Of a stretch of DNA of 41,255 bases, positions 6,661-12,663 are shown in pieces. Numbering within the stretch: the first letter of the stretch is position 1; each line of letters begins with the position of its first letter. The position numbers were made by a program, and so were the translations under genes. Origin of the DNA: a virus; IMG/VR virus record IMGVR_UViG_3300024265_000111, positions 1 through 41,255 of that record. One strand, written 5' to 3'. The notes under the pieces are model-generated. The model was given only the letters and a program-made list of their open reading frames with translations. It did not search any database and was not told the origin of the DNA.

Positions 6661-6758
6661 GCAGGCGGCCCCTGGCTTTATCGCTCTGATGAACGTGCCA
6701 GGAGCGAAGCCACTAGGCTCCTTGGACTCGGTGGGCTCCTGATTAGAGACACCGCCGC
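6661..6758 (-). ncRNA. Structured intergenic RNA with competing helices
   Basis: Gap between the ATPase gene and the Mor-like gene. An outer stem pairs GGCGG (6664-6668) with CCGCC (6752-6756). Inside, GCCCCTGGC (6668-6676) can pair with GCCAGGAGC (6697-6705), or GGCTT/AAGCC (6674-6678/6707-6711) plus CGCTC/GAGCG (6682-6686/6702-6706) can form instead. GGAGC can also pair with GCTCC (6701-6705/6717-6721). The single mismatch of the 9-bp helix is C/A on plus and U.G on minus, so the RNA should be minus, i.e. the leader of the Mor-like/int genes. It may act as a switch or processing element. Confidence 0.5.
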
Positions 6759-6766
6759 AGAATTAA

Positions 6767-8047
6767 TCATTTTAAATTCAAACCTTCCTCGTCACTAACT
6801 CGCGTGACAAAGAATTGCATATCGGTTTTCTCAGCTTCCTCTTTGAAGATTTTGAAAACTTCCTCGTCCAGGGCTTCCAGACCATCCACACAAACCAATG
6901 GCAGTTTCGTTTTCCGGAGTCCCGCTATCATCAGGCAGAATCGAATTTTCGCGGCCTCATTCAAGGTATCGAAAGGAATATCCTCAATATAAATATCCCC
7001 ATCAAATACCTTTAAATCTTTGACAGGAAGATTCTCCATTAACTCGCCCTTGAGTTTATCGAGATCCCTAATTTGGTCGGTCTTTCCTTGGGCATCCTTT
7101 TCCAGCATTTTAATTTCCGCGCCCTTCTTTTCAACGAACTCAACTGCCCCGGAAATCTTGTGTTGGTTTTTGGAATTCTGGTCAGCCTCCATGATTTTTT
7201 CTATAAGCGGGTGGGCCTCTTCATCATATTCCAACCGTCTGCGGTCAAGAAATTCTTGATATTCGCTTCTTGCTTTTTCAATATTCTCCGCTAGAGTTTC
7301 CTTTAGAACGCTTATTTCTTCATTTGCGGATTTTTCCAATTTGCAAATTAAATCATAGGTGTCGGTCTTGGTTTTAGTAACATCCTCGTCATGCGATTTA
7401 ACGAGCTTTTCCTTTTGAGTCCGAAGCGTTCCAACCTCGACCGCCCAATCCTTTTTATCTTCCTGGAAGGGGATGGTCTTTCGCATTTCATCAACCACCG
7501 ATTCAAGGTTGGCCGCTTCCTTGTTCACGAAAGCGCGTTCCTCAAAAATATCTTTCCGGATAACCTCGATCACGGTGAGTGGGTGTCCGTCTTTGTCGGT
7601 ACGATCCAAGCCAGAAATGAATTTGATTTCATCAACTGGCATTTCCATCGGGACGGAATTAAGGAGCATTTTGATTCTTGCCTTTGGATCCGCCGTTAAT
7701 ATTTGGATAGGATTTAAACCAACCGGGTCAATGATGTCTTTGAGGTAGGTTGCGCCTATTTTCATCTTTTTACCCTCGGCATCCTCAAACGTCATTTTCG
7801 ATTTGTCGGCGGTCATTTTCTTGGAGAGCTTTTCCCCATTATCGAAAACCAGAACAATCTCCCCCTCATCTGCACCGTTCCGGAGCAACTTCCCATCATG
7901 GCCGCCACCAACCGCCCCTTTAAGGGCTTCGAGGAATGAAGTTTTCCCGGCTTTGTTTTTTCCGGAGATAACAGTTATTTTTCCGGGTTTAAATTCAAGG
8001 GTCTTTATTCCCAGGATATTTCGTATTTGAATGTTAGCTACTTGCAT
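6767..8047 (-). CDS. SMC/Rad50/RecF-like ATPase
   Basis: 426 residues from ATG 8047 (MQVANIQIRNILGI), after AAAGGAG. Walker A is GKNKAGKTS (about residues 28-36). A long coiled-coil middle (about 170-340; KLEKSANEEISVLKETLAE, RRRLEYDEE) follows. The C-terminal lobe has NEAAKIRFCLMIAGL as signature helix and PLVCVDGLEALD as Walker B, where the residue after the Asp is Gly rather than the usual Glu. No CxxC zinc hook is seen. It lies next to RecT in place of the usual RecE/YqaJ exonuclease, so a role in recombination or end protection is likely. No SbcD-like nuclease is encoded. Confidence 0.8.
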   Translation of the reverse strand: MQVANIQIRNILGIKTLEFKPGKITVISGKNKAGKTSFLEALKGAVGGGHDGKLLRNGADEGEIVLVFDNGEKLSKKMTADKSKMTFEDAEGKKMKIGATYLKDIIDPVGLNPIQILTADPKARIKMLLNSVPMEMPVDEIKFISGLDRTDKDGHPLTVIEVIRKDIFEERAFVNKEAANLESVVDEMRKTIPFQEDKKDWAVEVGTLRTQKEKLVKSHDEDVTKTKTDTYDLICKLEKSANEEISVLKETLAENIEKARSEYQEFLDRRRLEYDEEAHPLIEKIMEADQNSKNQHKISGAVEFVEKKGAEIKMLEKDAQGKTDQIRDLDKLKGELMENLPVKDLKVFDGDIYIEDIPFDTLNEAAKIRFCLMIAGLRKTKLPLVCVDGLEALDEEVFKIFKEEAEKTDMQFFVTRVSDEEGLNLK

Positions 8048-8069
8048 TTTTTTCTCCTTTAAAAAATTC

Positions 8070-8143
8070 GGGGCTTGCCGGTACCACAAGGCACCGGAAG
8101 GCCTGAGAACAGTGGTTATTTAAGACCTCTTAAATCAAGCCCC
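8070..8143 (-). ncRNA. Three-way-junction RNA with terminator-like tail
   Basis: Between RecT and the ATPase. P1 GGGGCTTG/CAAGCCCC (8070-8077/8136-8143) is closed directly onto P2 CCGGTACC/GGCACCGG (8078-8085/8090-8097) and onto P3 ATTTAAG/CTTAAAT (8118-8124/8129-8135), both with 4-nt loops. A 20-nt linker joins P2 and P3. P2 contains an A/C mismatch on plus that is G.U on minus, so the RNA is minus. A T6 run follows P1 on minus (8061-8066). It may terminate, attenuate or process the RecT-ATPase message. Confidence 0.6.
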
Positions 8144-8149
8144 TTAAAT

Positions 8150-9193
8150 TTATTTAGCTTTTTCCTCCAACCCCAGCATCAACACCTCATATTTTTCTTT
8201 GGTGATAACCGAAGTGTCACTGAACCCGTTATCCTTTAAAAGTTTGATAACTGTTTTTGTTGGGAGTTTTAATTCTCTAGCCCTATCCATAAAAACGGTT
8301 GCCTGATCCTGAGTGATTAATTCCGTTTTGGTTTCGGTGCTGTCAATAGGAAGATCATCGCCTGAACCCGCAGGATCCCCCCCCTCCTCAAGAGCAGCTC
8401 CCGCATTTTTCAAAGCGTCAAGGTTTGGCTCTTGATCATCGAGAATCTTTTTTGATGCGGCCAATTTTTCCTGATTGATTTCCTTGAATTCGGTATCCGC
8501 CAAATCCAAATCAATCCCATCTTCAATAGCGTTGACTCTGGAAATATCCTCGATAGACTTCGGAAGGACTTTAGTAATAGAACGGAGGACGGTTTTTGTA
8601 ATCATAGCCTCCTCATTCGTGCGCCAGGGCGAGGTATAATTGTTGCTTCTATCTTTCCTATCGAGCCCCTTGGAGAACTTGATTTTGTGGTCCATCAATT
8701 TTTTATACGGCCAGAACTCAAACCCCTTTACACCGTCCGACATTTCAAAAGTCGCATAAGCCCCGCGAATTTCGCCGGGTTCCTCCTCGGTGGGGATATG
8801 CTTGCAAGCCTCGTTCATACCGTACTCATAGCTGAATAGATCGTTTTTATAGACGATTCGAGCGCCGATCTTTTTAACGAGTTTGGAGCGCAAGCAGAGT
8901 TGGATAAGCCCCTTGTACCCGGGAATGAGCGTTGCTGTCTTTCCGTATGGCACAATGTAGGCTTCGCCTAAAACCCCATCTGGAATCAGCCTGAGTTGCG
9001 AGGCATCCAAAACGGCTTTAATCAGGGAAGCCTCGGTACAATCTGCCAAGGCCGGGTTTTTCTCAATACTGGTGAGGAAAGCGGAGCAAAAATACTCCCA
9101 TTTGATCATCCCCCCCAATTTGGCGGTGATTCGCTTTTCGTTCTTTGCCAAAGCGTTTCCAATTTTCGTCAAACTTTGCGTGATTTCTGCCAT
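8150..9193 (-). CDS. recT: RecT-family single-strand annealing protein
   Basis: 347 residues, starting MAEITQSLTKIGNALAKNEK after GGGAGA. It has the hallmark RecT segments: FLTSIEKNPALADC, AVLDASQLRLIPDGVLGEAY, IVPYGKTATLIPGYKGLIQL, GAYATFEMSDG and SPWRTNEEAMITKTVLR. The C-terminal third is acidic and variable. It anneals complementary single strands during phage recombination and replication. Its start overlaps the stop of a small membrane gene (TAATG). It would normally pair with an exonuclease, but here the neighbour is an SMC-like ATPase. Confidence 0.93.
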   Translation of the reverse strand: MAEITQSLTKIGNALAKNEKRITAKLGGMIKWEYFCSAFLTSIEKNPALADCTEASLIKAVLDASQLRLIPDGVLGEAYIVPYGKTATLIPGYKGLIQLCLRSKLVKKIGARIVYKNDLFSYEYGMNEACKHIPTEEEPGEIRGAYATFEMSDGVKGFEFWPYKKLMDHKIKFSKGLDRKDRSNNYTSPWRTNEEAMITKTVLRSITKVLPKSIEDISRVNAIEDGIDLDLADTEFKEINQEKLAASKKILDDQEPNLDALKNAGAALEEGGDPAGSGDDLPIDSTETKTELITQDQATVFMDRARELKLPTKTVIKLLKDNGFSDTSVITKEKYEVLMLGLEEKAK

Positions 9194-9324
9194 TATTTAT
9201 CTCCCTTTTCTTTAACATATCCGATTAATACCGCGACCAAACCCAAGAGCATTAACCCCTGCAAGAATCTGGTAGCCAGTATCCTGTTTTCTTCTGTGAA
9301 AAATGGATGGAGTTCAGTAAACAT
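9193..9324 (-). CDS. Small membrane protein upstream of recT
   Basis: A 43-residue ORF: MFTELHPFFTEENRILATRF, membrane segment LQGLMLLGLVAVLIGYV, then KEKGDK. Its TAA shares bases with the recT ATG (TAATG), implying coupling. A GGAG lies 12 nt before the ATG inside the preceding gene. It fills an otherwise empty gap. The function is unknown. Confidence 0.6.
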   Translation of the reverse strand: MFTELHPFFTEENRILATRFLQGLMLLGLVAVLIGYVKEKGDK

Positions 9325-9326
9325 TA

Positions 9327-9560
9327 TTAGTGAGACTCCTTATCGTCAAAGTGATTACAGCCGAATGGTTCATCAGTTGGTAAATTTTTTTCTACAAACT
9401 CTTGTATACGGCATTCCTCATTTTCGCTACACTCCCCACAGGGGCCGATAACGTGGAGATTCTTAATTGATCCCGTCAATATATCTTCCTGACCAATAGT
9501 TAAATCAAAACAGTCTGATTTGCCGTTGTCATTTTTCTTTAACCATAATTCAAGTTTCAT
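9327..9560 (-). CDS. Small cysteine-containing hypothetical protein
   Basis: 77 residues, starting MKLELWLKKNDNGKSDCFDL. Cysteines in GPCGECSENEECRIQEF suggest a metal-binding knuckle, with GCNHF near the C-terminus. Its ATG overlaps the stop of the 105-residue gene (9557-9560, ATGA). It belongs to the early operon; the function is unknown. Confidence 0.65.
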   Translation of the reverse strand: MKLELWLKKNDNGKSDCFDLTIGQEDILTGSIKNLHVIGPCGECSENEECRIQEFVEKNLPTDEPFGCNHFDDKESH

Positions 9561-9874
9561 TGCCCAACCCCAAAGCCCTGAAACAAAGGCTCACATTTAA
9601 GCGGACATTCCCCCACTTCATTGAGCAACTCAAAAAGCTCATCAAATTCCGATTCGAATTCACCGCTATCATCAATCTGCTTCAAGACAATCCACGCATT
9701 GTTGAGCAATTCACGCTGTTTATCCCCGGGAGTCGTCACAATAAGGCCCGGAAAGGTTTCTCTGTCTTTTGGGGATGGGCTTATAATCTTCTGGGCCTCC
9801 GTAAACGCCTTAATAAGCACACTTAATGTATCCTGCAGGTCAGACACCTTCTCGTAATAGCTCGATTCATTCAT
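9557..9874 (-). CDS. Early-operon hypothetical protein
   Basis: 105 residues, starting MNESSYYEKVSDLQDTLSVL. It is helical and acidic (SGEFESEFDELFELLNEVGE), with CPLKC near the C-terminus, and has no membrane segment. AGGAGAAATT precedes ATG 9874, and that ATG overlaps the TGA of a possible 58-codon leader ORF. The family is not recognised. Confidence 0.65.
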   Translation of the reverse strand: MNESSYYEKVSDLQDTLSVLIKAFTEAQKIISPSPKDRETFPGLIVTTPGDKQRELLNNAWIVLKQIDDSGEFESEFDELFELLNEVGECPLKCEPLFQGFGVGQ

Positions 9875-10047
9875 AATTTCTCCTGGGGTAAAGTAAACAT
9901 TGACATTCCGATAAAGATATGAGACAAAAAAAAGGCCACTTGGCGAGAATCTGGTGAGAGACTACCTAGTGGCCTTTTAGTTGAAGCAAAAGATTTGGTT
10001 TCCCAAACCCCTTCGCTTTTTCTATTTAATTTAATAATTCTCTTCAT
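9871..10047 (-). CDS. Possible leader ORF of the early operon, spanning a terminator
   Basis: A 58-codon ORF (MKRIIKLNRKSEGVWETKSF...FTLPQEKL). GGTGAG lies 5 nt before ATG 10047, and the stop overlaps the next ATG as ATGA (9871-9874). The intrinsic terminator at 9926-9978 lies inside it, so ribosome passage would disrupt the hairpin. Either this is a real first gene, or a leader whose translation controls read-through. The protein resembles nothing I know, and the ORF could be fortuitous. Confidence 0.4.
   Translation of the reverse strand: MKRIIKLNRKSEGVWETKSFASTKRPLGSLSPDSRQVAFFLSHIFIGMSMFTLPQEKL
9926..9978 (-). terminator. Terminator/attenuator hairpin in the early leader
   Basis: Arms GGCCACT (9934-9940) and AGTGGCC (9968-9974), extended by AAAA/TTTT, with T8 on the minus strand. 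The loop contains TGGT/ACC with GAGAGACT between. The order GGCG, GA, GGT, N4, GAC, N, ACC is shared with the terminator at 121-200. It sits downstream of the putative early promoter (10075-10103) and upstream of the first early genes, so it should need read-through or antitermination. Confidence 0.7.
9994..10009. promoter_or_regulatory. Secondary operator-like site
   Basis: TTTGGTT (9994-10000) followed by AAACC (10005-10009); the perfect core is GGTTT-CCC-AAACC. The half-site equals that of the operator at 10088-10109, but the spacing differs. It lies inside the early leader. Confidence 0.3.
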
Positions 10048-10074
10048 AGCCTCTCACCTTAAATCTTAATCTAC

Positions 10075-10103
10075 AAGATACACCCAATTTGGTTGGATTG
10101 CAA
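10075..10103 (-). promoter_or_regulatory. Early leftward promoter, sigma70-like
   Basis: On minus, TTGCAA (10098-10103), 17-nt spacer, TATCTT (10075-10080). Each hexamer matches the consensus at 4 of 6 positions. The -35 lies inside the palindrome 10088-10109, so binding there would block it. It should drive the early operon 10047-5303. Confidence 0.55.
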
Positions 10104-10109
10104 ACCAAA
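10088..10109. promoter_or_regulatory. Operator palindrome for the XRE repressor
   Basis: Perfect arms TTTGGTT (10088-10094) and AACCAAA (10103-10109) separated by 8 nt. It overlaps the early -35 and lies 40 nt before the repressor start. A site with the same half-sites and spacing lies at the endolysin promoter (38015-38036). Confidence 0.6.
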
Positions 10110-10148
10110 ATGGCGGTATTTCCGGATTATTTTTCTAGGAGTAAGTCA

Positions 10149-10580
10149 GTGACCTATGGAATTGGAAGTAGAATCAATGGTTTACGGAATGAATTGGGGC
10201 TCTCAAGGACTGAATTTGGCAATAAACTAGATTTAACAGGTGAACAGGTCCGGAGAATAGAAGTTGAGGAAAGAAAACCCACTGAGGAAACATATATAGG
10301 GCTTAACCGTGAGTTCGGGGCTTCTCTGGATGTTATTTTTACTGGCAAAGCGTGGATTTCTGTAGAGAACATGAATATGAATCTACATACAATCACCGCT
10401 AAAAAGGCAATCAACGATTTAAACCAGGTTGCAAAGGCTGTGAGGCAATTGGATGAGAAGGCCAAGGTGGGGATTGACTTCCTTGAAAAAGAACTGCGGG
10501 AATTGGCTATAGACCCACAAGTTGAAAAAAATATACTCTCGGTCAGAGAAGATAGCCAGCTCAAGTTGGTGAACCAATGA
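10149..10580 (+). CDS. XRE-family transcriptional regulator, likely repressor
   Basis: 143 residues from GTG 10149, 7 nt after AGGAG; an upstream in-frame ATG (10110) lacks a ribosome site and abuts the operator. The N-terminal helix-turn-helix is INGLRNELGLSRTEFGNKLD, then LTGEQVRRIEVEERKPTEET and GASLDVIFTG. The C-terminus is helical (ITAKKAINDLNQVAKAVRQL) and without a LexA-type peptidase, so it is probably a dimeric repressor not cleaved by RecA. It is divergent from the early operon, the classic immunity layout. Confidence 0.82.
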   Translation: MTYGIGSRINGLRNELGLSRTEFGNKLDLTGEQVRRIEVEERKPTEETYIGLNREFGASLDVIFTGKAWISVENMNMNLHTITAKKAINDLNQVAKAVRQLDEKAKVGIDFLEKELRELAIDPQVEKNILSVREDSQLKLVNQ

Positions 10581-10792
10581 GTGAAGATATTATTGAGTTG
10601 CTTAAAATTCAGCATGAAGAAACAATGGAAGTTGCGCTTGAACAGAAGCGATTGATGGAGCTTTGGACAGCAGAAGAGCGCGTTAATAATGTGCGCCTGG
10701 GAATGATTGAAGAAGTTTTAAAAAAAATGCTGGATACGGGTGCCGGACTCTCAGAAACCTGCCAGAATTTATTGAATGAATTAAAAAGGTGA
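10577..10792 (+). CDS. Small helical protein coupled to the repressor
   Basis: 71 residues, starting MSEDIIELLKIQHEETMEVA; all-helical and acidic. The start overlaps the repressor stop (ATGA, 10577-10580). It has no helix-turn-helix or membrane segment. It could be a repressor partner or anti-repressor, but no family is recognised. Confidence 0.6.
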   Translation: MSEDIIELLKIQHEETMEVALEQKRLMELWTAEERVNNVRLGMIEEVLKKMLDTGAGLSETCQNLLNELKR

Positions 10793-10890
10793 AAAACAAT
10801 AATTCAAGCATCTTCTTTTATTTTGTTTTGACCCTAATTGTCATGTTTCTTTGTTTTATAATTTATGATGCTATTGGAGGGGGGAGATAA
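10789..10890 (+). CDS. Tiny membrane peptide
   Basis: A 33-codon ORF from GTG 10789, which overlaps the previous stop (GTGA). The stop TAA shares its last base with the next ATG (TAATG, 10888-10892). One helix: IFFYFVLTLIVMFLCFIIY. Both junctions are coupled overlaps, which supports a real gene despite its size and weak ribosome site. Confidence 0.45.
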   Translation: MKNNNSSIFFYFVLTLIVMFLCFIIYDAIGGGR

Positions 10891-11276
10891 TGAAAAAATT
10901 GATTTTAGCTTTTGCAATGCTGTTTATTTTAGGGGGGTGCGCTTCTATTGTGAGCGACTCTTCCCAAACCATGACCGTTAGGACTCCGAACTGTCCTGAG
11001 GCTACATGCGATCTTTTAAATAGTAAGGGATCATATCATATCAAGGAAACACCCCAGACAATTCCAGTAAATAAGTCCTATGGTGATTTGACTGTCACAT
11101 GCTCGAAAGGTAAAGACTCAATGACTCAAAAATATGAATCTTCTGCAACAGGCTCCATTTGGGGGAATATCTTTTTGGGGGGAATTATAGGGGGCGCAAT
11201 AGATGCTGGGACCGGGAAAGGATTTGAATATGAAGACACGTTAATTCATCCCTTAAAATGTGATAAGAATGAATAA
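10890..11276 (+). CDS. Lipoprotein, possible lysogenic-conversion gene
   Basis: 128 residues. The signal peptide MKKLILAFAMLFILGGC carries a clear lipobox (LGGC, Cys 17). The mature part CASIVSDSSQTMTVRTPNCP and a C-terminal glycine-rich hydrophobic segment (IWGNIFLGGIIGGAIDAGTG) match a bacterial lipoprotein family I know only as uncharacterised. GGAGGGGGGAG precedes the ATG. It lies downstream of the repressor, where genes expressed in the lysogen are common. Confidence 0.72.
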   Translation: MKKLILAFAMLFILGGCASIVSDSSQTMTVRTPNCPEATCDLLNSKGSYHIKETPQTIPVNKSYGDLTVTCSKGKDSMTQKYESSATGSIWGNIFLGGIIGGAIDAGTGKGFEYEDTLIHPLKCDKNE

Positions 11277-11279
11277 AAA

Positions 11280-11348
11280 GGAACTTGTATGGGCACAATA
11301 AGGCGCTAAAAACACGCCCTCCCCAGCCTAGTGGCTGGGGCAAGTTCC
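11280..11348 (-). ncRNA. Cloverleaf-like stem-loop element
   Basis: Outer stem GGAACTTG/CAAGTTCC (11280-11287/11341-11348). A perfect 8-bp hairpin CCCCAGCC-TAGT-GGCTGGGG (11321-11340) abuts the outer 3' strand, and a GGCG/CGCC hairpin (11302-11305/11315-11318) lies before it. Flanking A5 (11275-11279) gives a T5 on minus, so it could stop antisense late transcription coming from 12388. It follows the lipoprotein stop by 3 nt and could also end the plus transcript. Outer stem and layout parallel 8070-8143. Confidence 0.55.
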
Positions 11349-11403
11349 GTTATTGGCATTGGAGAGAAATAAAAATGGAAACGAAAGGGCTTGAGGAGAA
11401 ATC

Positions 11404-11481
11404 ATGGATAATAAAATAAAGTGTCCAGACTGCTTGAAAGAGAGAAGATTGGTTAAATATTTAAGGGACCTCCCAAGGTAA
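11404..11481 (+). CDS. Tiny CxxC peptide
   Basis: A 25-codon ORF (MDNKIKCPDCLKERRLVKYL, then RDLPR) with GAGGAG 5 nt upstream of the ATG. It has one CxxC pair and a basic tail. It fits between the structured element and the secreted repeat protein. It is short enough to be chance. Confidence 0.35.
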   Translation: MDNKIKCPDCLKERRLVKYLRDLPR

Positions 11482-11503
11482 TTTTCAAAGAGGAAACATT
11501 GAT

Positions 11504-11914
11504 ATGAAAAAAATGATTTTTACCGCAATTCTGTTACATCTTTTTATCGCGTCTGCCTTTGCACAAACATACTTGGGCGACCTGAACAGTAATAAATATG
11601 ACACCAATTCACTATCTAATCCTTATGGTGCGGGGAGCCCTTACAAACCCAACTCGCCAAATAACTCCTATGGCAAATATGGAAGTGCCTATGGCAACAA
11701 ATCTGCCAAGAATCCTTATGCCACCGATGCACCAAAAATATATGATGAAAGTGGCAATTACAGAGGGCGATTAAGCAATAACCCTTATGCCCCGGATTCT
11801 ACAGGCAATCCATACGGTAGATACGGCAACCCTTATTCGTCTGATAGCTTGAATAATCCGTACGGTGCGGGGAACCCCTATAGCAGAGAGAAGTTAAAAG
11901 TTTTTGGTCAGTAG
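11504..11914 (+). CDS. Secreted NPYG-repeat protein
   Basis: 136 residues. Signal peptide MKKMIFTAILLHLFIASAFA, cut before QTYLGDLNSN. The mature chain is built of short Asn/Pro/Tyr/Gly repeats (NPYGAG, NPYATD, NPYGRYG, NPYSSDSLNN). It matches a widespread family of uncharacterised bacterial exported proteins with the same YLG-N start and NPYG repeats. It is probably periplasmic or surface located. It belongs to the repressor-side plus-strand cluster, so a lysogen-expressed cargo gene is likely. Confidence 0.72.
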   Translation: MKKMIFTAILLHLFIASAFAQTYLGDLNSNKYDTNSLSNPYGAGSPYKPNSPNNSYGKYGSAYGNKSAKNPYATDAPKIYDESGNYRGRLSNNPYAPDSTGNPYGRYGNPYSSDSLNNPYGAGNPYSREKLKVFGQ

Positions 11915-11934
11915 ATTGAGGAACTGAGGAACTG

Positions 11935-12369
11935 ATGAAAAGGAACATAATACTTTTTACTCTTATTTTATTTTTGTTTTCGGGGTGCGGTAAAACCGAT
12001 TCAATCACAGGGCCTAGCCCTGCGCCGAGTTCCCCATCACCGGCATCAGCAGCGACCGTTCCCGATCCGGGCTCGGAGCCTCCGCCTGCCACGCCCATAG
12101 TCTATACATGGTTAACTGCTCGTTCCCATTTCATGCAGTCAGATGTCCCTATAGAGGTTAAATGGGAAGGCAGACCGGTAGCGGGATTTATAACGCTTTA
12201 CGTGGACAACGTACACAGACATACGCTGGTTTTAAGTATTCCCAGCCATTTGGTAACGGAGGCGAGGCAGGTTGACTATCTAGGACTTGTATTTAAATTT
12301 AGGGCTCAAATCACAAAATGGGATGACTCCGGCTATTTTGAGGGCAACTTGCTTGAATTTCTTGATTAG
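11935..12369 (+). CDS. Lipoprotein with Pro/Ser-rich linker
   Basis: 144 residues. The signal peptide MKRNIILFTLILFLFSGC ends in a lipobox (FSGC, Cys 18). A linker of Pro, Ser and Ala (about 27-58) precedes a small probable beta domain (IEVKWEGRPVAGFITLYVDN, QVDYLGLVFKFRAQI). It is likely anchored in the outer or inner membrane, reaching into the periplasm. It is the last plus-strand gene of the block and converges on 12388. The family is not recognised. Confidence 0.65.
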   Translation: MKRNIILFTLILFLFSGCGKTDSITGPSPAPSSPSPASAATVPDPGSEPPPATPIVYTWLTARSHFMQSDVPIEVKWEGRPVAGFITLYVDNVHRHTLVLSIPSHLVTEARQVDYLGLVFKFRAQITKWDDSGYFEGNLLEFLD

Positions 12370-12387
12370 GGGCAAGCTGATATTAAA

Positions 12388-12624
12388 CTATCTCCTTGGC
12401 GAACCACCTCTATAACGATTCAACTCATTTTTAATGTCTGTTAGGGAAATCATAATATGCTTATTGGATTCATCATATTGGGCCTTAGAAACCAAGTTAG
12501 ATATTTTGTTGTCCATATATAAAAACATGGTCATTAAAACTACACCTCCAACAGACAAGGCACTGCCTATGGTTAACAAAAACCCTTTCCACCGGACATA
12601 ACCGTTTTCTTTAATCGAGTCCAT
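12388..12624 (-). CDS. Small membrane protein with helical tail, holin-like candidate
   Basis: 78 residues from ATG 12624 (MDSIKENGYVRWKGF), after AAAGGAA. An upstream in-frame ATG (12651) lacks a site. One membrane helix, FLLTIGSALSVGGVVLMTMF, then a polar helical tail. The shape resembles the product at 38221-38460 and class III-like holins, but it lies after the tailspike gene. It is preceded by repeat copy 1. Confidence 0.55.
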   Translation of the reverse strand: MDSIKENGYVRWKGFLLTIGSALSVGGVVLMTMFLYMDNKISNLVSKAQYDESNKHIMISLTDIKNELNRYRGGSPRR

Positions 12625-12663
12625 TAAAATTCCTTTTGTGTTATGGACCACTGAAACCCCTTT

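Noticed and set aside
6681-6725. Hammerhead-ribozyme-like pieces (CTGATGA followed by CGAA and a short hairpin)
   Set aside because: The 12 nt between the two core pieces do not form stem II, and the flanks do not form stem I around a cleavage triplet. The competing-helix model explains the conservation better.
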